DNA of 64,000 nt from Nansenia antarctica (GCA_963989245.1 OZ022342.1:14594995-14658994), one strand, 5' to 3'. Counted from the first letter of the stretch, positions 12,701 to 26,425 are shown. The notes: generated from the sequence alone by a model not told the origin. Numbers and translations are program-made.

Positions 12701-13134
12701 TCAGACATTTCAGAGAGTTTCTGCAGTAGAAGAAGTTTGTACCTGTAGTACATTTCTGCAGAATAGGACAATGCCATGAATCCTAACTATAGAATCAAAG
12801 TTGTCCTCAAACTCTTAAATATAAACTGAAACCAAACTAACCAGTGATTCACAATGAGTGTTCATAACATTACAGATTTTTTTTTATGTTGCCTTGATTT
12901 GTGCTGTACCAGAGAGGATCCCAGAAGAACTAAGCAGAGCATCACAGATTACATTTCTTCAAAGTTAAAACAGTCAAAACCTGGCTCCTCTCTTTAGTCC
13001 CTCCACTTCCTGACATCATCAGACAGCCCCCAGTAATTCCCAGCAGATCAAATAAAAATAATTGTGAGCCAATATTCTTATATATATTCTTGCTTCCATG
13101 CTTCCAGTTTGGATTGGTGACAGTGTCAGATTTC
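9796..13134. other. Intergenic region between mpdu1 and sox19b (tail to tail)
   Basis: No gene exon is visible. It holds an AAT-repeat followed by an L2-like tail fragment (about 10628-10690, containing TCTATAGCGCCTTTCA) and the Tc1-like remnant listed separately. The minus-strand sox19b 3' UTR probably occupies part of 12400-13134. Confidence 0.5.
11316..12242. mobile_element. Degraded Tc1/mariner-like element
   Basis: Long terminal inverted repeats are visible. The left end contains CTCCATAAGTATTGGAAAGA, and the right end is its inverse, finishing GGGCACTG with a following TA. The left end is mutated (CACTGACC for CAGTGCCC). The interior resembles the remnant at 49756-50889, sharing GGCATGTATAGCTGCCACTA and CATTTCATTTCCTGATGATA. 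No intact transposase frame remains. Confidence 0.7.
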
Positions 13135-14423
13135 TTAAATGTGGGTGAGGTGAGTTCCGAGGTATTGTTGTTGAATGTTAGAGTACCCTCTTTGGACATT
13201 GGAGTCTGCGGAGTCCTCTGGGATATACATGTTGATCATGTCCCGCAGATCCCCCTGGGCCCCACGTTGGAGGGTGTGGATGCCAGTGGGGGAGTGGGAC
13301 ATGGTCTCAGGCTTCATCATTGACATCACTGGGCTTGGCTGCTGTGGACTGCTGCTGTAGGATAAAGGACTGGAGGAGGAAGAGAGGAAAGTCACTTGTC
13401 ATTATAGTTAATGATTGTGGCAAAACATGACACAAGAAATGTGTAACTGACAGACATGGAAAGGAGAGAAAATAATACAGGCAGATAAGGTGCGCTGGTG
13501 ATAGGAGTTTTGTTCACTGAGAGGGTGTTTGGTGAGAATGGGGAACATAAATGTATGTTTATTAGTGTCAAAACTCACATGGGGTCTATAGTTGCACTAC
13601 ACTAGCACCGAGTAAAACAAACGGTCCATGTTTTTGTTCAGTGGCCTGATCCACATCTCACATATAGATGTGGAAGTTTTAACCCACCTCTACATTAATT
13701 AAAAATACATTTGTATTTTGAAATGTATCAAATCTTCACTTGATTCAGCAGCCTGGGCTACTCAAGAGAAAATATAATGACCCACCTGTATGTGTTGTAC
13801 GCCTGAGCTGTGGCTATACTTGAAGGATATTGCATTGCTTGCAGGTCGTATCGGTGAAGCTGTTGACTGTAGCTGAGGGCCTCACTCTGCATACCCGTGT
13901 AACCCCCCGTGGGGCCCCAGCCATAGCTTTCCATTCTAGGGTTTCCTCCTGGTCCTTGAACTGCATTCAAGGTCAATAGACCTGCTGACATTGGATAATT
14001 TGCTGCAAGATTGTCCTTCTTTAGCACTGGCTTGGCCTTACGACGGGGTTTGTACTTGTAGTCTGGATAATCCTTCATGTGCAAGGCCCGCAGCTTCTTG
14101 GACTCGTCTATGAAGGGCCTTTTTTCAGCATCGGTCAGCTGCTTCCACTCGACACCAAGATGTTTGCTTATCTCTGAATTGTGCATTTTTGGATTCTCCT
14201 GAGACATTTTCCGTCGCTGACCACGAGACCAGACCATGAAAGCATTCATTGGTCGTTTGACTTTGTCCATGGGATCAGTACTGGGTTGGCATGCAGTTGA
14301 TTTAGAACCTGGGTGACTGCCCCCGTGCACTCCTCCATTTGCAGATGACATCCCTGCTCCAGGCTGATGCAGAGGAACAGAGGATTTGAGTTGATGCTCC
14401 ATTGTGTTGTACATATTTACCAT
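13135..14423 (-). CDS. sox19b: SoxB1-type HMG-box transcription factor, Sox19b-like (SOX15 orthologue)
   Basis: Two coding exons, 14423-13786 and 13369-13135, join across a codon (AG|T) to give 290 residues. The HMG box starts near residue 52 with DKVKRPMNAFMVWSRGQRRK and includes NPKMHNSEISK and KRPFIDESKKLRALHMKDY, which binds DNA in the minor groove. A basic tail, YKYKPRRKAKPVLKKD, follows. The C terminus has a SoxB1-like GDLRDMINMYIPED and ends THLTHI, as in Sox3 and Sox19. I used the ATG at 14423; the ATG three codons later (MYNTMEH) matches SoxB1 starts and is equally possible. An acceptor-like TTTTTCAG just upstream suggests a 5' non-coding exon. An intron in the coding region and the position between mpdu1 and eif4a1 favour sox19/SOX15 over sox1, sox2 or sox3. 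The paralogue letter is an inference. Confidence 0.88.
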
Positions 14424-16897
14424 ATAACTGAAAAATAAGAAGTGTGAAAACAGTTTTTGAAGTCAAACCTGCCGACTTAGCTGTGGTCTTCCAATTAATC
14501 CTTCACCCTGAAAATGTCAATCAAGCATCCCTAACAAAATGTTAAAATAGAAAATAAAATGTGATCATCAAAGATTGACACAAAATTGAAAATCATCCTG
14601 ATAGCCCAGCTAAATCTAGCTGTAGAAATATCACAAAGTTCCACTGATTCAAAACTCCAACTGTTGCACTGTGCACAGATACTCAGTGACTGAAAAACTT
14701 CACAAAAGAGTTCCTTACCACCCTCCCTCCACCTTGCTCATTTACATCACCAAAGAAGGGGTGCGGTGAATTTGCAATGCACTTGAGTGAATATGAAGAG
14801 AGGACGAATCACCGTGGGAGGGAGGGAAGGAGGGAAGGAGTAAGCACAAACTTTAAATGTTCAAAACAGTCTTGTTAAGTTATAATCGTTGTGATATAAC
14901 TGTTACTCGTTATATGGTTATGAAGTCTTGGAATTTGTAATGTCCTCATCCAGATCCTCTGTCTTAAAGATCTTTTGACTGTGTATGCCTATTGCCTTTG
15001 AATTGCCACAAACCTATTGAACATTTTAACACATACCACTCCACAGTCAAAAAGTGTATGTTTTGAGTCAGAGTGAAATTATAGACCCTTCATTCAATTG
15101 TATCCAGTGTGCCCGGCATGGCTACTGCAAGGCCAGGACTGAACAACTCCTTGCAACTCAGTCAATTGAGACTAGTAGTTTCTATAGTTAACACTTTACA
15201 TTTCCATTGTGAGAAAGGTGTGTTAAAATCAGCACTCATAGCTTATGAGTCATGCATACCTTTTCTGTACAGACTCGTACCACAAGATAGCCTAACAATT
15301 TCAAGAAATTATTTGAGGTTAGGCCTATTCTGAATATTTGGTGATATATGATTGGCAATACAATTATCAAAAAGAGCACAATTGTGGACAATGAACCTGC
15401 TTATCATCAAGGAGAGTGGTTGAGAGGTTGATCAACAATTGCGGTCCAACCTTGACCTCACTAATTTTGGTCTTTCTCCAGTGTCCACAATAAAACACCC
15501 AATCCCATTTATTTGACTTTGTTGTACTTATGTCTTGCCTTCTGTTGTCAGGATCATTCTTATAGCATGTGGAAGAAGGGAACAACACATTTATGTCTCC
15601 TGGTGTTGTGGTGACAATCAAATCAAAATTAAAGTAGGTAAATAAAAGACACAGAGAGGGTTTGAAAGAGCAAGTTTCATATACATAAGAAATGGAGATT
15701 TGGGATGACAGATTTGAGGCAATGAGGCAAAGGAAAATGAAGTGAAGAGGTTGAGGAGAAGAAAGAGGGAGGTAAAGAAACAGAGAAGTGTTGCACAAAA
15801 GAAGAGATGGGGGGTTGGTGGTGGAAAGAGAGAGACAAGCAGATTGAAAGTCCTTCTATTCATTCCTCTTCTCTTTCTCTTATCATGTAAATGAGCACTG
15901 CTATCCGTCACAGGGAAGAGGAACCCAAGCAGGGCCTTTACAAGCCTCCTGCACTCACAATTGCCCTAGCCACAATTGGGATGCCAGTGGGGGGTTGGGG
16001 GTTGGGGGTTGGATGGCAAGTGGTGGTGGAACATTTTGAAAAAGGGCCACCTTCACTGAACAGAATTGCATTAATTGGTTTAGGTTGATTAGACTTAATG
16101 TCCAGGACAGAAAGCTAAAGTACAGAATGTCAGTTTTCATTTGAGGATATTGTCATACCTATTTTGTCATACCATTGCGAAATAAAATCATTTTATTTAG
16201 GCCGCACATTTGAAGAAGTAACTGGCACTAATAACTTGCTGTACATTTGAAGAAGTCTTAACTTGCAGTACATTCAAGGAGTCCAAATATTATTTGGTCC
16301 CATATCCATTGGCAGCCTAAAGCCTCAAGCCTGTCACTATCACTATTTGGGTGCATTTGCAGTGTTTTGAGTCAATGGCGAGTGGTGAGTGAATGTTGAA
16401 TGATGTTTATAGATGTTTATATGTTTTCGGTTATGTTTCTGAAGTCATTATTATGAGAAATGATGAACATACCATGGATAACAATGAGTAATAAAGTTGT
16501 GAATTACCTTCACTCACCATTGGTTTAAATGTGTGGGAAAACTTTACATCACGTTTTTATTTCTGACCAAGACGCTCGCATCTTCTTCAATCCGGCAGTA
16601 TTTGGAATCCATCTTGTGGCAGAGACAGGGAATAACAACCTCGTCGTGTTCAAACTAAACTGCACTCCAGCATGCAAACACATGTCAGTCTGTCGAACAC
16701 ATCTGAATTACCGGGCCACAGGCTTTGATAAACCTAGAAATGAATGATAGACATGCATGGAAAGTGAGAAAAGTGAGAAAGAAATATGAGTTTGCCAAGA
16801 CAAAGCCATCACACGATTTTATTCAAAGCCAACTAACAGAATCCAATATGTAGGAGTTTAGAAGATGCCATCAGCATGCACCCCTTCATTGGTGCTG
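14424..16897. other. Upstream region of sox19b and intergenic DNA
   Basis: It should contain the sox19b promoter and any 5' exon. A purine-rich GGGAGGGAGGGAAGG tract lies near 14815-14838 and a G-rich GGGGGTTGGGGGTTGGGGG tract near 15990. No coding exon is supported; the open frames at 15367-15911 lie in low-complexity pyrimidine-rich sequence. Confidence 0.45.
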
Positions 16898-17270
16898 TCA
16901 TGCCAGAATTAGTCCGGGCCAAATAGTGTCCGCCCTATGATGTTGCTGTTGCTATTCACTTATCTCATCTTCTTACACTTGAATAGCATTAAGGTTGATG
17001 CAGGCTCACTAGTCAGCTATAGGTTTTATGTTGACATGGCCATTTTATATTAAAACACCTGCTAGCATGCTAATTTCACACGTACTTCTCTCTGCTAATG
17101 TTACAGAGTTGGCAAATTAACCCACCTCACATCAGCCAAAGTAGTGATAAATATAATTCCATAACTGATACTACTTTGTCTCCAATCATAGCTAGCTAAT
17201 CAAATTTAGCTTTTATGTTTATTTACATCATAGGGCAGACACTATTTGGCCCGAACTAGTTCTGGCATGA
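16898..17270. repeat. MITE with about 45-bp terminal inverted repeats
   Basis: The left end begins TCATGCCAGAATTAGTCCGG and the right end is its inverse with about three mismatches. Both arms continue through GGCCAAATAGTGTC and GCCCTATGATGT. The 373-bp unit is non-coding. The target duplication is unclear, so I leave the superfamily open. Confidence 0.65.
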
Positions 17271-18532
17271 GAATGCCACTATGCAGTCCCTGAATTCCCT
17301 GGCATGGCCATATTAATTCAGCACCGATGACACAGGCATTAATGACTACAATAAAACCGTTTCCAGCGATGCATTTCCAGGTAGTTTACTGGGACATTAT
17401 ATGCTGCCAAATAATGTCCTACTCCAGACCTATTCATGTTACCAGTATATTCCCAGAAATGGGTCTGTGTAAAGAGGGCAGAACTGAATTGCAGGTAGTC
17501 ATTTGCACTGAATTCTGTTCCTATGGCCCCTCCTCACACTTTAGATGCTTTGCACGGTGTAAACAGGATTACCCAGGTAAATCAAAGTCTGTGTAAACAG
17601 CATTTTACCACTATCTCTGGGAATAGGGCTTATGAAAAATAACTGGCAAAACAAATGCATGATTTATTTGGGAACTTTATTTAAGTCATCCCCCCTCCCC
17701 CAATTTGTAAAATGAAACCAAACTATGAATAAAAAGGGTGGAAAATAAATAGAATGTTTATACCAGAATATGATATACGTATGGGATGTTGAGTCCATGA
17801 AATATCTTTGCACCCAAAGCAAAACTCCCAATACCCCCCACTGTACACATCAGATTCTCCCCAAAAATGCAAATAAACAGTTTCAAACCAGGGCTTTAAT
17901 CCCTACTGTAGTTTAATTTTAATAATACACTAGAGTTAAATATAGGTAGTCATACTCAGCAATTCATATTCAGCAACAATTTGTCTGGCACATTTTTTTA
18001 TAACAGCATTTACATTGCTGTATGGCTAAAGGGGCTTATGGAGGTTAAAAAAAATTATGTCATCCTTTAGGGTCTCTTAAAAACACTCCTGCATCTGTTA
18101 ATACATCATCAGCAACTTCAATGCAATGGCAAAAGACAGTTGAGTTCCCATTTCCTATAGAGATGGGGCCCAGAGGTCCTATACAACATAAGAACTTGAA
18201 CCTGCTAAGAAACACACTGATCTTAGGAAACAGAGTTCATTGTCAAGTAAATAGACACTTCTTGATTTTTTATTATGCAAGGCGAAAAGGATAGGATTGT
18301 GCATACCTCTTTCTTTTAGCCCTAGAGAAAAGATAACCGGGGCTGAGGGACAGCAGAGGGCATGGAAGAGGAGGGAAACTGTGGGTTCCCCTACCCAATT
18401 TAAGAGCGCAAAATTGGGATACATGGAGAAGATTGGATAGGTGGGTGCAGGAGACGTAAATGGAGATTGGGTGGGGGGGAGAAGAGTGTGATGGCGGTTC
18501 TCTGTTGAAAGGGGCCACCAGCAGAGCTCTCT
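17271..18532. other. eif4a1 3' UTR and flanking DNA
   Basis: An AATAAA on the minus strand at 17681-17676 is a candidate polyadenylation signal, which would make a 3' UTR of about 850 nt after the eif4a1 stop at 18533. No other gene is visible. Confidence 0.5.
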
Positions 18533-21500
18533 TTAGATGAGGTCAGCCACATTCATGGGCATCTCCTCCACCGTGGTGTTGTAGAAGGTCTCAATGTCCC
18601 GGAGTGTGCGCTTGTCATCCTCTGTCACCATGTTGATGGCAACTCCCTTTCTGCCAAAACGACCCCCTCTCCCAATCCTGTAACATGAATGTTTTTTTTT
18701 ACCATCAATTCTCCAAAGGGCAAAAATAAACAGTGAAATAAAGGCTGTATTATAAAGCTACATTCAAACCAGAGTCTGACCTGTGAATGTAGTTCTCACG
18801 GTTGGTCGGCAGGTCATAATTGATCACCAGAGACACCTGCTGGACATCAATTCCTCTGGCCTGCAATGTAATTTGAGAACAATGAGTTGGATATGGAAGG
18901 CTTTTTACAGTCAAGCACTCTAGAAATCCCATATGCAAAATTGATGGGCAGCTCATTATAGCTGATGGGGAAGAGAAGGGTTAATTAGACTGGTCTCTGC
19001 AAGAAATAAATAGAAATACAACAAGGACCACCCCTGTGACGCCTGAATAGTTGTAGCTGCCATTGTCTGAAGTTAGCCATGGCACACTAGCAAAGACTAG
19101 AAAATTAACAGGTGAAACTAATTCGATAGGATGATTCAGGGCATTGTGTGCTCTGCCTAGGGGTCTGAGGGCTGTGCCCCAACTCACCAGCAGATCTGTA
19201 GTGATGAGGACCCGGCTAGAGCCTGAGCGGAACTCCCTCATGATCAGATCCCTCTCCTTCTGGTCCATGTCACCATGCTGGAGAGAAAAAAATTAAAGTC
19301 ATTGTGGATCCAACACGACCGGTGAGTCAATACATTTTTTCACTGTCCAAGCGTAGTCTAATTAAAAAGGCCAACATCTGCTAGCTAGCTAATTGTTTCT
19401 ACACACAAGAGGCACTAGGGTAAGGAGCATAGGATTAATCAACTACACTGGATGTGAAACTCAAGGATCAGGGAATAACATTTTCTTTTTGGTCTACCAG
19501 CCAAGTTGTCTCTATGACTTATGACTGAATTGAGGAAATATTACATAACATTTGAGTCGGCAGCCGATCAAATGTTCTAACTTTTATTAATGTAAATCAA
19601 TTTCAACGTTGTTGAAAATCAATGACACACTTGCTAGTCAATTAACAGATTGTTTTGTGAGCCTGCTAACAATGTTATAGTGTTATAGTTAACTAGGTAG
19701 TAGTGGGGATTACTCACTGAATCCATTGCATTGCAATATTTTGGCTTGACTAGCAAGCGTGTCACCAACAATGGTGAAATGTATTTACATTTTTCAGAAT
19801 AAAAGTGAGAACAATTTGATTGGTTGCCAACTTGTTCCCGGTTTCACAAGCTGCTGTCACATATAATAAACACTTTGAGTGTTTGTCCAGCACCACTGTC
19901 TATGTGGTATACAATACCATGCTCAAGTACTCATAAAACTACCCTGATACCCCATTACGGTGTTGTGCCGTTTTCCTATTCCTTCTCACCTCTGTCTCAT
20001 TGGCCAAATGTAGTAAGATATCGTAGTTCTTTGGACCAAGAAACCAATCAAAGTGACAAACAGGCGGGGTGAACAAAAATGTCACAAGGTGGCAGCTACT
20101 TCACTGGAAATGAGGATATCTTCTAACACAATATCTGAAATAAATCTACACTATTTTGTATGAAAAAATAAAAACACTTTCTAAACACGTTTGCTTACTA
20201 GCAAGCTACTCTTACTAGCATAGAAATGGCTCGACATTAAGGCTTGTCCGGGACAAGTATATTTTATGTCCGGACAAGTGGACTTCCTTCCTGCAGTTGT
20301 CCGATGGACAAGTCAAAACAAACAAAAAAATCAATATGTATTAATATATGCAAATAATGAATTCCTCCTTATGATCTGCCCCTCATTCTCGCTGCCTATG
20401 GAGGCTATTAAAGTGCACTCGTAGTTCCATTATCGTCGATGTTATAGTGTACATTGTGGGTCGCCTATCACTAGTGCCATTCGTGTGAATGCGTTTTCGG
20501 TTCTTCTCAATGCCGCTTATTTTAATTCAGTTCGATGCGATCGTATATTTTAGGTTTGAAGTTTTAACCCCTTACCATTCAATTAGCCTAAAACGCCTAT
20601 TCAATGTATACCCAAAGTAAATTGAAAGCTGTTCTTGAACCATTTGGGGTAAATGCATGGGGTTAGGGTCTCCTTTTGAAGCTAACTCTGAAATGTGTTC
20701 CCCAACAGTAAGAATGACTAAGTGGCACTGGCATTGAGAAATACAAGTTTGAACACACTGAAGTAAAAGGGTTTTCATTTTCACCAAAATATTTTTTAGC
20801 AGTGTAAATGGTAAATGGACTGCACTTATAGCGCCTTTTTTGCTGCTCCAAAGCGCTTTACAACAGCCACTCATTCACCCATTCACACACCAATGGCGGC
20901 AAGCTGCCATGCAAGGCGCTGGCCCGCTCACTGGGAGCAATTTTGGGGTTCAGTGTCTTGCCCAAGGACACTTCGACATGTGGCCAGCCAGGGCTCGAAC
21001 CGCTAGCTTTGAGAGGATATAAAGCATGACTACCTACTTTAACATAGGAACATAGAAAGCATGGACAGGGCAAGACAATTAGCTCATGGTGCTAGGGCCC
21101 GCCGTCGGCTGGTTAACAGGCCACAACGAACACATTGCAATGCAAACTTCAGAATGGCACTAGTGATAGGCAACCAACAATGTACGCTATAACATCCAAG
21201 ATAATGAACTACAAGAACACTTAAATATGTAATCATTTACAAGTAATACGAAGGGGGAGACAGAAAACGGCACAACACTGACAAAGGCATTATTTGAAGC
21301 TAAGAGGGTGAGAGTTTCTATTGAGTTGGACAATTTGAGGCAGAAACGGCAGTCTGTAGGTGGTGGACCACCAGTCAACGAAACTGTCAGCCAGGATTCA
21401 ATCCTTGAGAGTTTAGGAGCTGGAGGAAGATCTCAATTTGAATATAAGATACTATCCAAAAGTTAGCAAATAAGATTGCTTCCATTAGGGAGGGAGAGGG

Positions 21501-24500
21501 GCAGGGTTCTTACCCAAATAATTTTTGGTAAATATTCATGCCTATTGTGGCCAATCTTAATCGAAATCACTGATTAACCCTTCATAATCTATTTAAATAA
21601 TTACAAATATATGTAATATATTACATAAAGATATGTATTTTGGGACAATTTTGTGATTTGTATGCAATTAGGAGTACTTTGAATTAGTAGCCAGTGTAGA
21701 GATCTCTGGATTTGTGTTCAAATTTCTTTGTTAGGACCCTAGCAGCGGTGTTATGGAGGAGCTATAATTTACAAACAGCTCCTTTATATAGGCCTGTTAG
21801 TAGACAATTATTATTATTACTACAATAATCACAATACTCGAATAATAATCACAATACTCTAAACAAATGCAAGGTCACACAGTCTTGTTTGGACATGAAA
21901 CCTAAAACTTTGTACTATTTAACTTTTAGATAATCAATTTACTTGAGTGATTTGAAGGCAATAGACTGACGTTCATTCTGCCAATTTCAGACTAGCTTGT
22001 CTGTTATATATTAATATAATATATGTTTTCAAAGTCATTCTTTGAACTGTGATTGTATTAAGCATTCAATATCAGTACGTACCTAAATATAAGTACTTGT
22101 ACTGAAAAATATCGGTGCATCCCTAGTTGAAGATGCTATGAAAGCGATGACTGAACTTTTTGTAAACAATGTAATTTGTCACATAAATAACCAGTCAAAA
22201 AATACTAACTATTTAGAAGCGATCTTAATCGTATGTCACGTGACCGCTTCTCCTCAGAAGGATAGGCGACTCACAGCACTTGTCTGCCGTAACACGCTCT
22301 ATGCTTTGCACTCAGGGGAGTGTTGGGGCAGTGTTTCCTGTACATTTGTCCCGCCATAGTGTCATTACAAACCAAAAATACCACGTAAGTAACACAGAAA
22401 GTGTTCGAGCATGTGCACGGAAAGGCCAGAGCTAGGGCTTTGGTCCGCATTTCACCAGCCACTGTCACAAATTCATAATTTGAAATTGGTGGCTCCCTCA
22501 AAGCCTACAATGTAATTCGATACCACCCAACCCTAGTGGGAAACACTGACTTAAGACAGAGCCTTCCCAATTAACTGGGGAGAACTAACCAGTGAAGCAT
22601 TCCAATGACACTAGTTTACAGAATCAAAGAAAAGAGCTTGATATGATGTCTTACCAAGGCAGAGACGGTGAAGTCCCTGGCATGCATCTTCTCAGTCAGC
22701 CAGTCCACCTTTCGGCGGGTGTTGATGAAGATCACAGCCTGAGTGATGGTCAGAGTCTCATACAAATCACACAGGGTGTCCAGCTTCCACTCCTGACAAA
22801 AAAGGTCAATAACAAACAAAGATTAGTATAAGAATCTGAATCATCAATAGTGGAGGGGGTGGGGGGCCGGTTCTATCTACTACTTTATAGGTGGAGAGGG
22901 ACAGGATCCCAGTCAAATTGCATCAAAGCTTAAGGGGGCCCAAAAGGACATTACCATGATGTCCAGCTGTGTCATTAAATCGAGATCACACAAAAAGCAG
23001 GAAATATCATAAAATAGAATTGGGTTGATTAATTTACTCAATCAGCATGCCAAATCCCAGCAATACCTCTTTCTCCACATTGATGTAAAACTGCCGGATA
23101 CCCTCGAGGGTCAGCTCTTCCTTCTTGACCAGGATGCGGATGGGTTCACGCATGAACTTCTTGGTGACCTCCAGCACATCCTGAGGCATTGTGGCTGACA
23201 AGAGCACCACCTGTAACAGGATGGAAAAATGCACAATTCAAGAGTGAAAAATTGAAAAATAAAGATGGACTCATGAAAATTGTGCCATTAGACATTTACG
23301 AGAGTCTATTTACGTGCTCCGTTATAGGGGGCCATAGGTAGTTGGAAAATTATGTGATAATGTAACATTTGTTCAAATGGCCGCAGAGTCCAGATAGACT
23401 TTGATTTCAGGCGGCCTCACCTGTGTGCTGGTGCTGAGCTTTTGGAAAATTTCATAGATCTGGTCCTTGAACCCTCGGCTCAACATCTCATCTGCTTCAT
23501 CCAGGACAAACATCTTGATGTACCTGGAGGCTGAGGATGAGCATGTTTTTCAACTTGAGCAAAATAAGGAAATTGTGAAGAAACAATGCAGTATGTATCA
23601 CAGTTCCATCATAACACCAACAAAGGTTTATTAGCGCATCACTCACCAAGGAACTTCCGGTTCAGCATGTCAAACACACGGCCTGGTGTGCCGACCACTA
23701 TATGTGGCGCCTCTGCCTGCAGCTTCTGCACTTCGCTGCGTACATTAGTGCCACCAATGCAAGCATGGCATGAGGCACCCATGTAGTCACCAAGGGCCAG
23801 GATCACCTTCTGGATCTGAGAAACAAGGTGTGTCAAATTATAGTTGTGGCATACATTTGACATTAACATGACAGAATGTGCAGATTACAAATCACACACC
23901 ATATTGTCCTGTCCTGTTCAGACGGCTACCATGTTGAATACAATCGGAACGGTAAAGTACATACAGTCATTAACCTTTTGGTTTGGAAGAATCATTTACT
24001 CCATAATGACATTAGGACAAGTCTTACCACATCATAACCAACACAAAAAAGGACCCATTAGCCATATTTTTGTTGTTGTCAGACTTTGTAAACAACAGTG
24101 ATGTCTAAATCATGTACAAAAACAATGCTGCTGATGAATTGCCATTCCTACACAAAAGCATTGAAATCATATTCAATTTGCATTTGTTCCTGTAGTGCAA
24201 AAGGTTTGACAATTACCATCAGGCATACAACTCAGTCACTCACACTACCTTGCCCAGTGAGAAGGGATGCATTTAGATCAACTTTAGTGCAACTAACCTG
24301 TTGAGCCAGCTCTCGGGTGGGGGCGAGGACCAAGGCCTGAGTGCCTTTCAGCTCAATATCAATCTGCTGCAGGATGGAGATGGCAAACGTGGCAGTCTTT
24401 CCCGTGCCGGACTGGGCCTGGGCAATGACATCGTAACCTGGTGGGGAACAAAAGACACACTTGGGCATTGAAAGGAAACCCTTTAATTAATTGTACCTTA

Positions 24501-26395
24501 AAGACTGTATGACTGCCAGCATATAAAGCCCTCTAATTCAATTGTAAATGGACATGCACCGTTCAGAAAACATAAACACAAATGGTTAACATAAACAGTT
24601 ACCTACCCTTGATACAAGGGAGGATGGCCCTCTGCTGAATGGCGGAGGGTTTCTCAAAACCATAGGCATAGATTCCTCTGAGGAGATCCTCACGCAGGCT
24701 CATCTCATCGAAGCTATCCACGATCTCATTCCAGTTGCTCTGTGGAATATCAATATTCAGTAGAGTCAAGGGGGGGGGTCCACACATGTACCACAACACA
24801 AAATGCAATACATTCCACTCTGCAATTGTGCAGAGCAATTAAATAACCCACCATCCCAAATCCTTAATCCAATTGCATCTCCTCACAAAATAATAAAATA
24901 ACCCACCTCAATGATTCCATCAGGCTCCATGCCCTCTGGGCCATTGTCTCTGGTTCTGGAGGAACAAAGTTTACACACAATTAATGCATGGCATATGTTT
25001 CATAACATAGGAATCCACATTTCTTGACAACAAATGTATTGTAAAAGCTTTAACAGGAGATCAACACTTCCAAAGCTGTAATGTCCGTTTATTGATCGTC
25101 ATAACTTGTCTGAGTAACCGCATCCTGACAACCATGTTCATTAACATCCCATAACATGGTCGTATTTCCAGGCCACCATCAATACGCCAAAGACGAGGCA
25201 ATGAGAATGTAAAATGGGAGGGTGGGCAGACACACGCCCAACTCCGTGGCTAGCTAATAGATGCTAGCCATGGTCCACTCCGTTTTCAAAATCGACTAGC
25301 AACATCTCGGCCTTCCCAATAGTGAACATGGCCAGCAAGTTATTGTTTTGTATCGATTGCAGCACATTTTTTTGGTATCAAAATTGCCAGCTGGCTTACA
25401 TCGTGAGGCGTGATCTCTAACAAGGCTAGCAAGCTAATAAAGATGGTGGATCGCAGGGTAGGCCCAAGTGGAAACTTTAACAATGAAATTAAAACGCTAC
25501 GATCCTGCATATCCGGGACCACCTAACCGAGGTAGCTTACTGATGAAATCACCGCTAAACAATAACATGAGCTAGCGGAAATGTAGTTTTCGCCCATTTA
25601 CTAGCGTAATATTGGCAACCCCCCAAAATGTATCTCAACTAAACACATAACAGGCCTAACTACCCCTTTAACGGGGAAAACCATGTGCTCGTCATGGCGC
25701 ACCGAGTGAGCTAGTAGTTGGGGACAACCGGACAAAGCCAGGGGTAGTCTAGTGTTGACTTGTGACCGGGAAGCAGACAACGGGAATGGTTAAAACGTTA
25801 GCGTTCTGGCTAGCTAGCTGACATAAAGTGCGCTAGCTATCTCGATGCATCAACGAAAATCAGCAGCTAAGGTATCACCGTTACATGGCTAGGAACTGGC
25901 TAGCTGGCTACCACCGGCCCTAACGTAGCCGGCGTACCCGCCTCGAACGAAGCAGGCTACCGCTTGGCAGTGGACACACAGCGGCAGCTAGCTCGATAAA
26001 TCTGCCCCGAAGTCAACCCACACATGTTATATCAATCATCAATTGCACCAACTAGTAGCTTGCCTTGTTATAAAGCTGGCCATGTACTTTCGATATACGC
26101 ACCACTGACAGTTTTTTTTTTTTTAAGTGGCTAGTTAGCTGTAGCTTAGCTATGCACTGGTTGCTAGCTAACGCTTTAACTTCCCAAACGACATCGACAG
26201 CAAAATGAAACGGTTAGCTAGTCCATAAGCTAGGAAACGTTCATCTGGATTTTTAGCATTTTTTTGAAAAATAACAGAATTGTAGGACTGGTAAGTGGTT
26301 GTTAGTACAATTTACTAGTCAACATCAAACAGTGAACAAATAAGCAGTGAATAAATAAACTGTGTAATTTACCTCTCTTCATAATCTGCCGACAT
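18533..26395 (-). CDS. eif4a1: Eukaryotic initiation factor 4A-I, DEAD-box RNA helicase
   Basis: ATP-dependent RNA helicase of the eIF4F complex that unwinds 5' UTRs for ribosome loading. Eleven exons join in phase: 26395-26373, 24955-24907, 24739-24607, 24437-24298, 23815-23647, 23530-23421, 23210-23067, 22792-22655, 19277-19188, 18860-18781 and 18677-18533. The product is 406 residues, the length of human eIF4A1. All helicase motifs are present: GFEKPSAIQQRA (Q), AQSGTGKT (I), PTRELA (Ia), TPGR (Ib), DEAD (II), SAT (III), ARGID (V) and HRIGRGGRFGRK (VI), with the C-terminal end MNVADLI. The N terminus is MSADYEER. It reads ILPCIKG as in 4A1, but VSALHGDMD as in 4A2; synteny with mpdu1 and sox19b decides for eif4a1. 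Intron 8 (3.4 kb) is filled with repeats. Confidence 0.96.
19580..19860. repeat. MITE family copy 1 (CAACGTTGTTGAAAATCAATG type) in eif4a1 intron 8
   Basis: The copy contains CAACGTTGTTGAAAATCAATG-type sequence on one side and GCTTGACTAGCAAGCGTGTC on the other, an internal dyad, and ends near GTTTCACAAGCTGCTGTCAC. Related copies are split around the LINE nest at 35425-39293 and present at 40237-40466. This copy carries the uninterrupted GAGCCTGCTAACAATG sequence where copy 2 has a LINE inserted. Confidence 0.6.
20421..21212. repeat. Inverted repeat pair around a truncated SINE in eif4a1 intron 8
   Basis: The arms at 20421-20482 and 21152-21212 are inverted relatives that share TATCACTAGTGCCATTC and are roughly 85 percent alike by eye. 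Between them lies a 5'-truncated SINE. This looks like a non-autonomous DNA element later invaded by a SINE. Confidence 0.5.
20808..21004 (-). repeat. Truncated tRNA-derived SINE
   Basis: Same family as the unit at 637-885, sharing GTGTCTTGCCCAAGGACACT and CCAAAGCGCTTTACAA. It stops at the B-box region (GGGCTCGAACC), so the tRNA-like A-box end is missing. Confidence 0.7.
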
Positions 26396-26425
26396 TATCA
26401 CAAAGGGCGAATACGCCGCGAAAAT

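Noticed and set aside
15367..15911. Two overlapping minus-strand frames of 143 and 97 codons
   Set aside because: Low-complexity Phe/Leu/Ser-rich translation of purine-rich DNA, no domain pattern and no partner exons.
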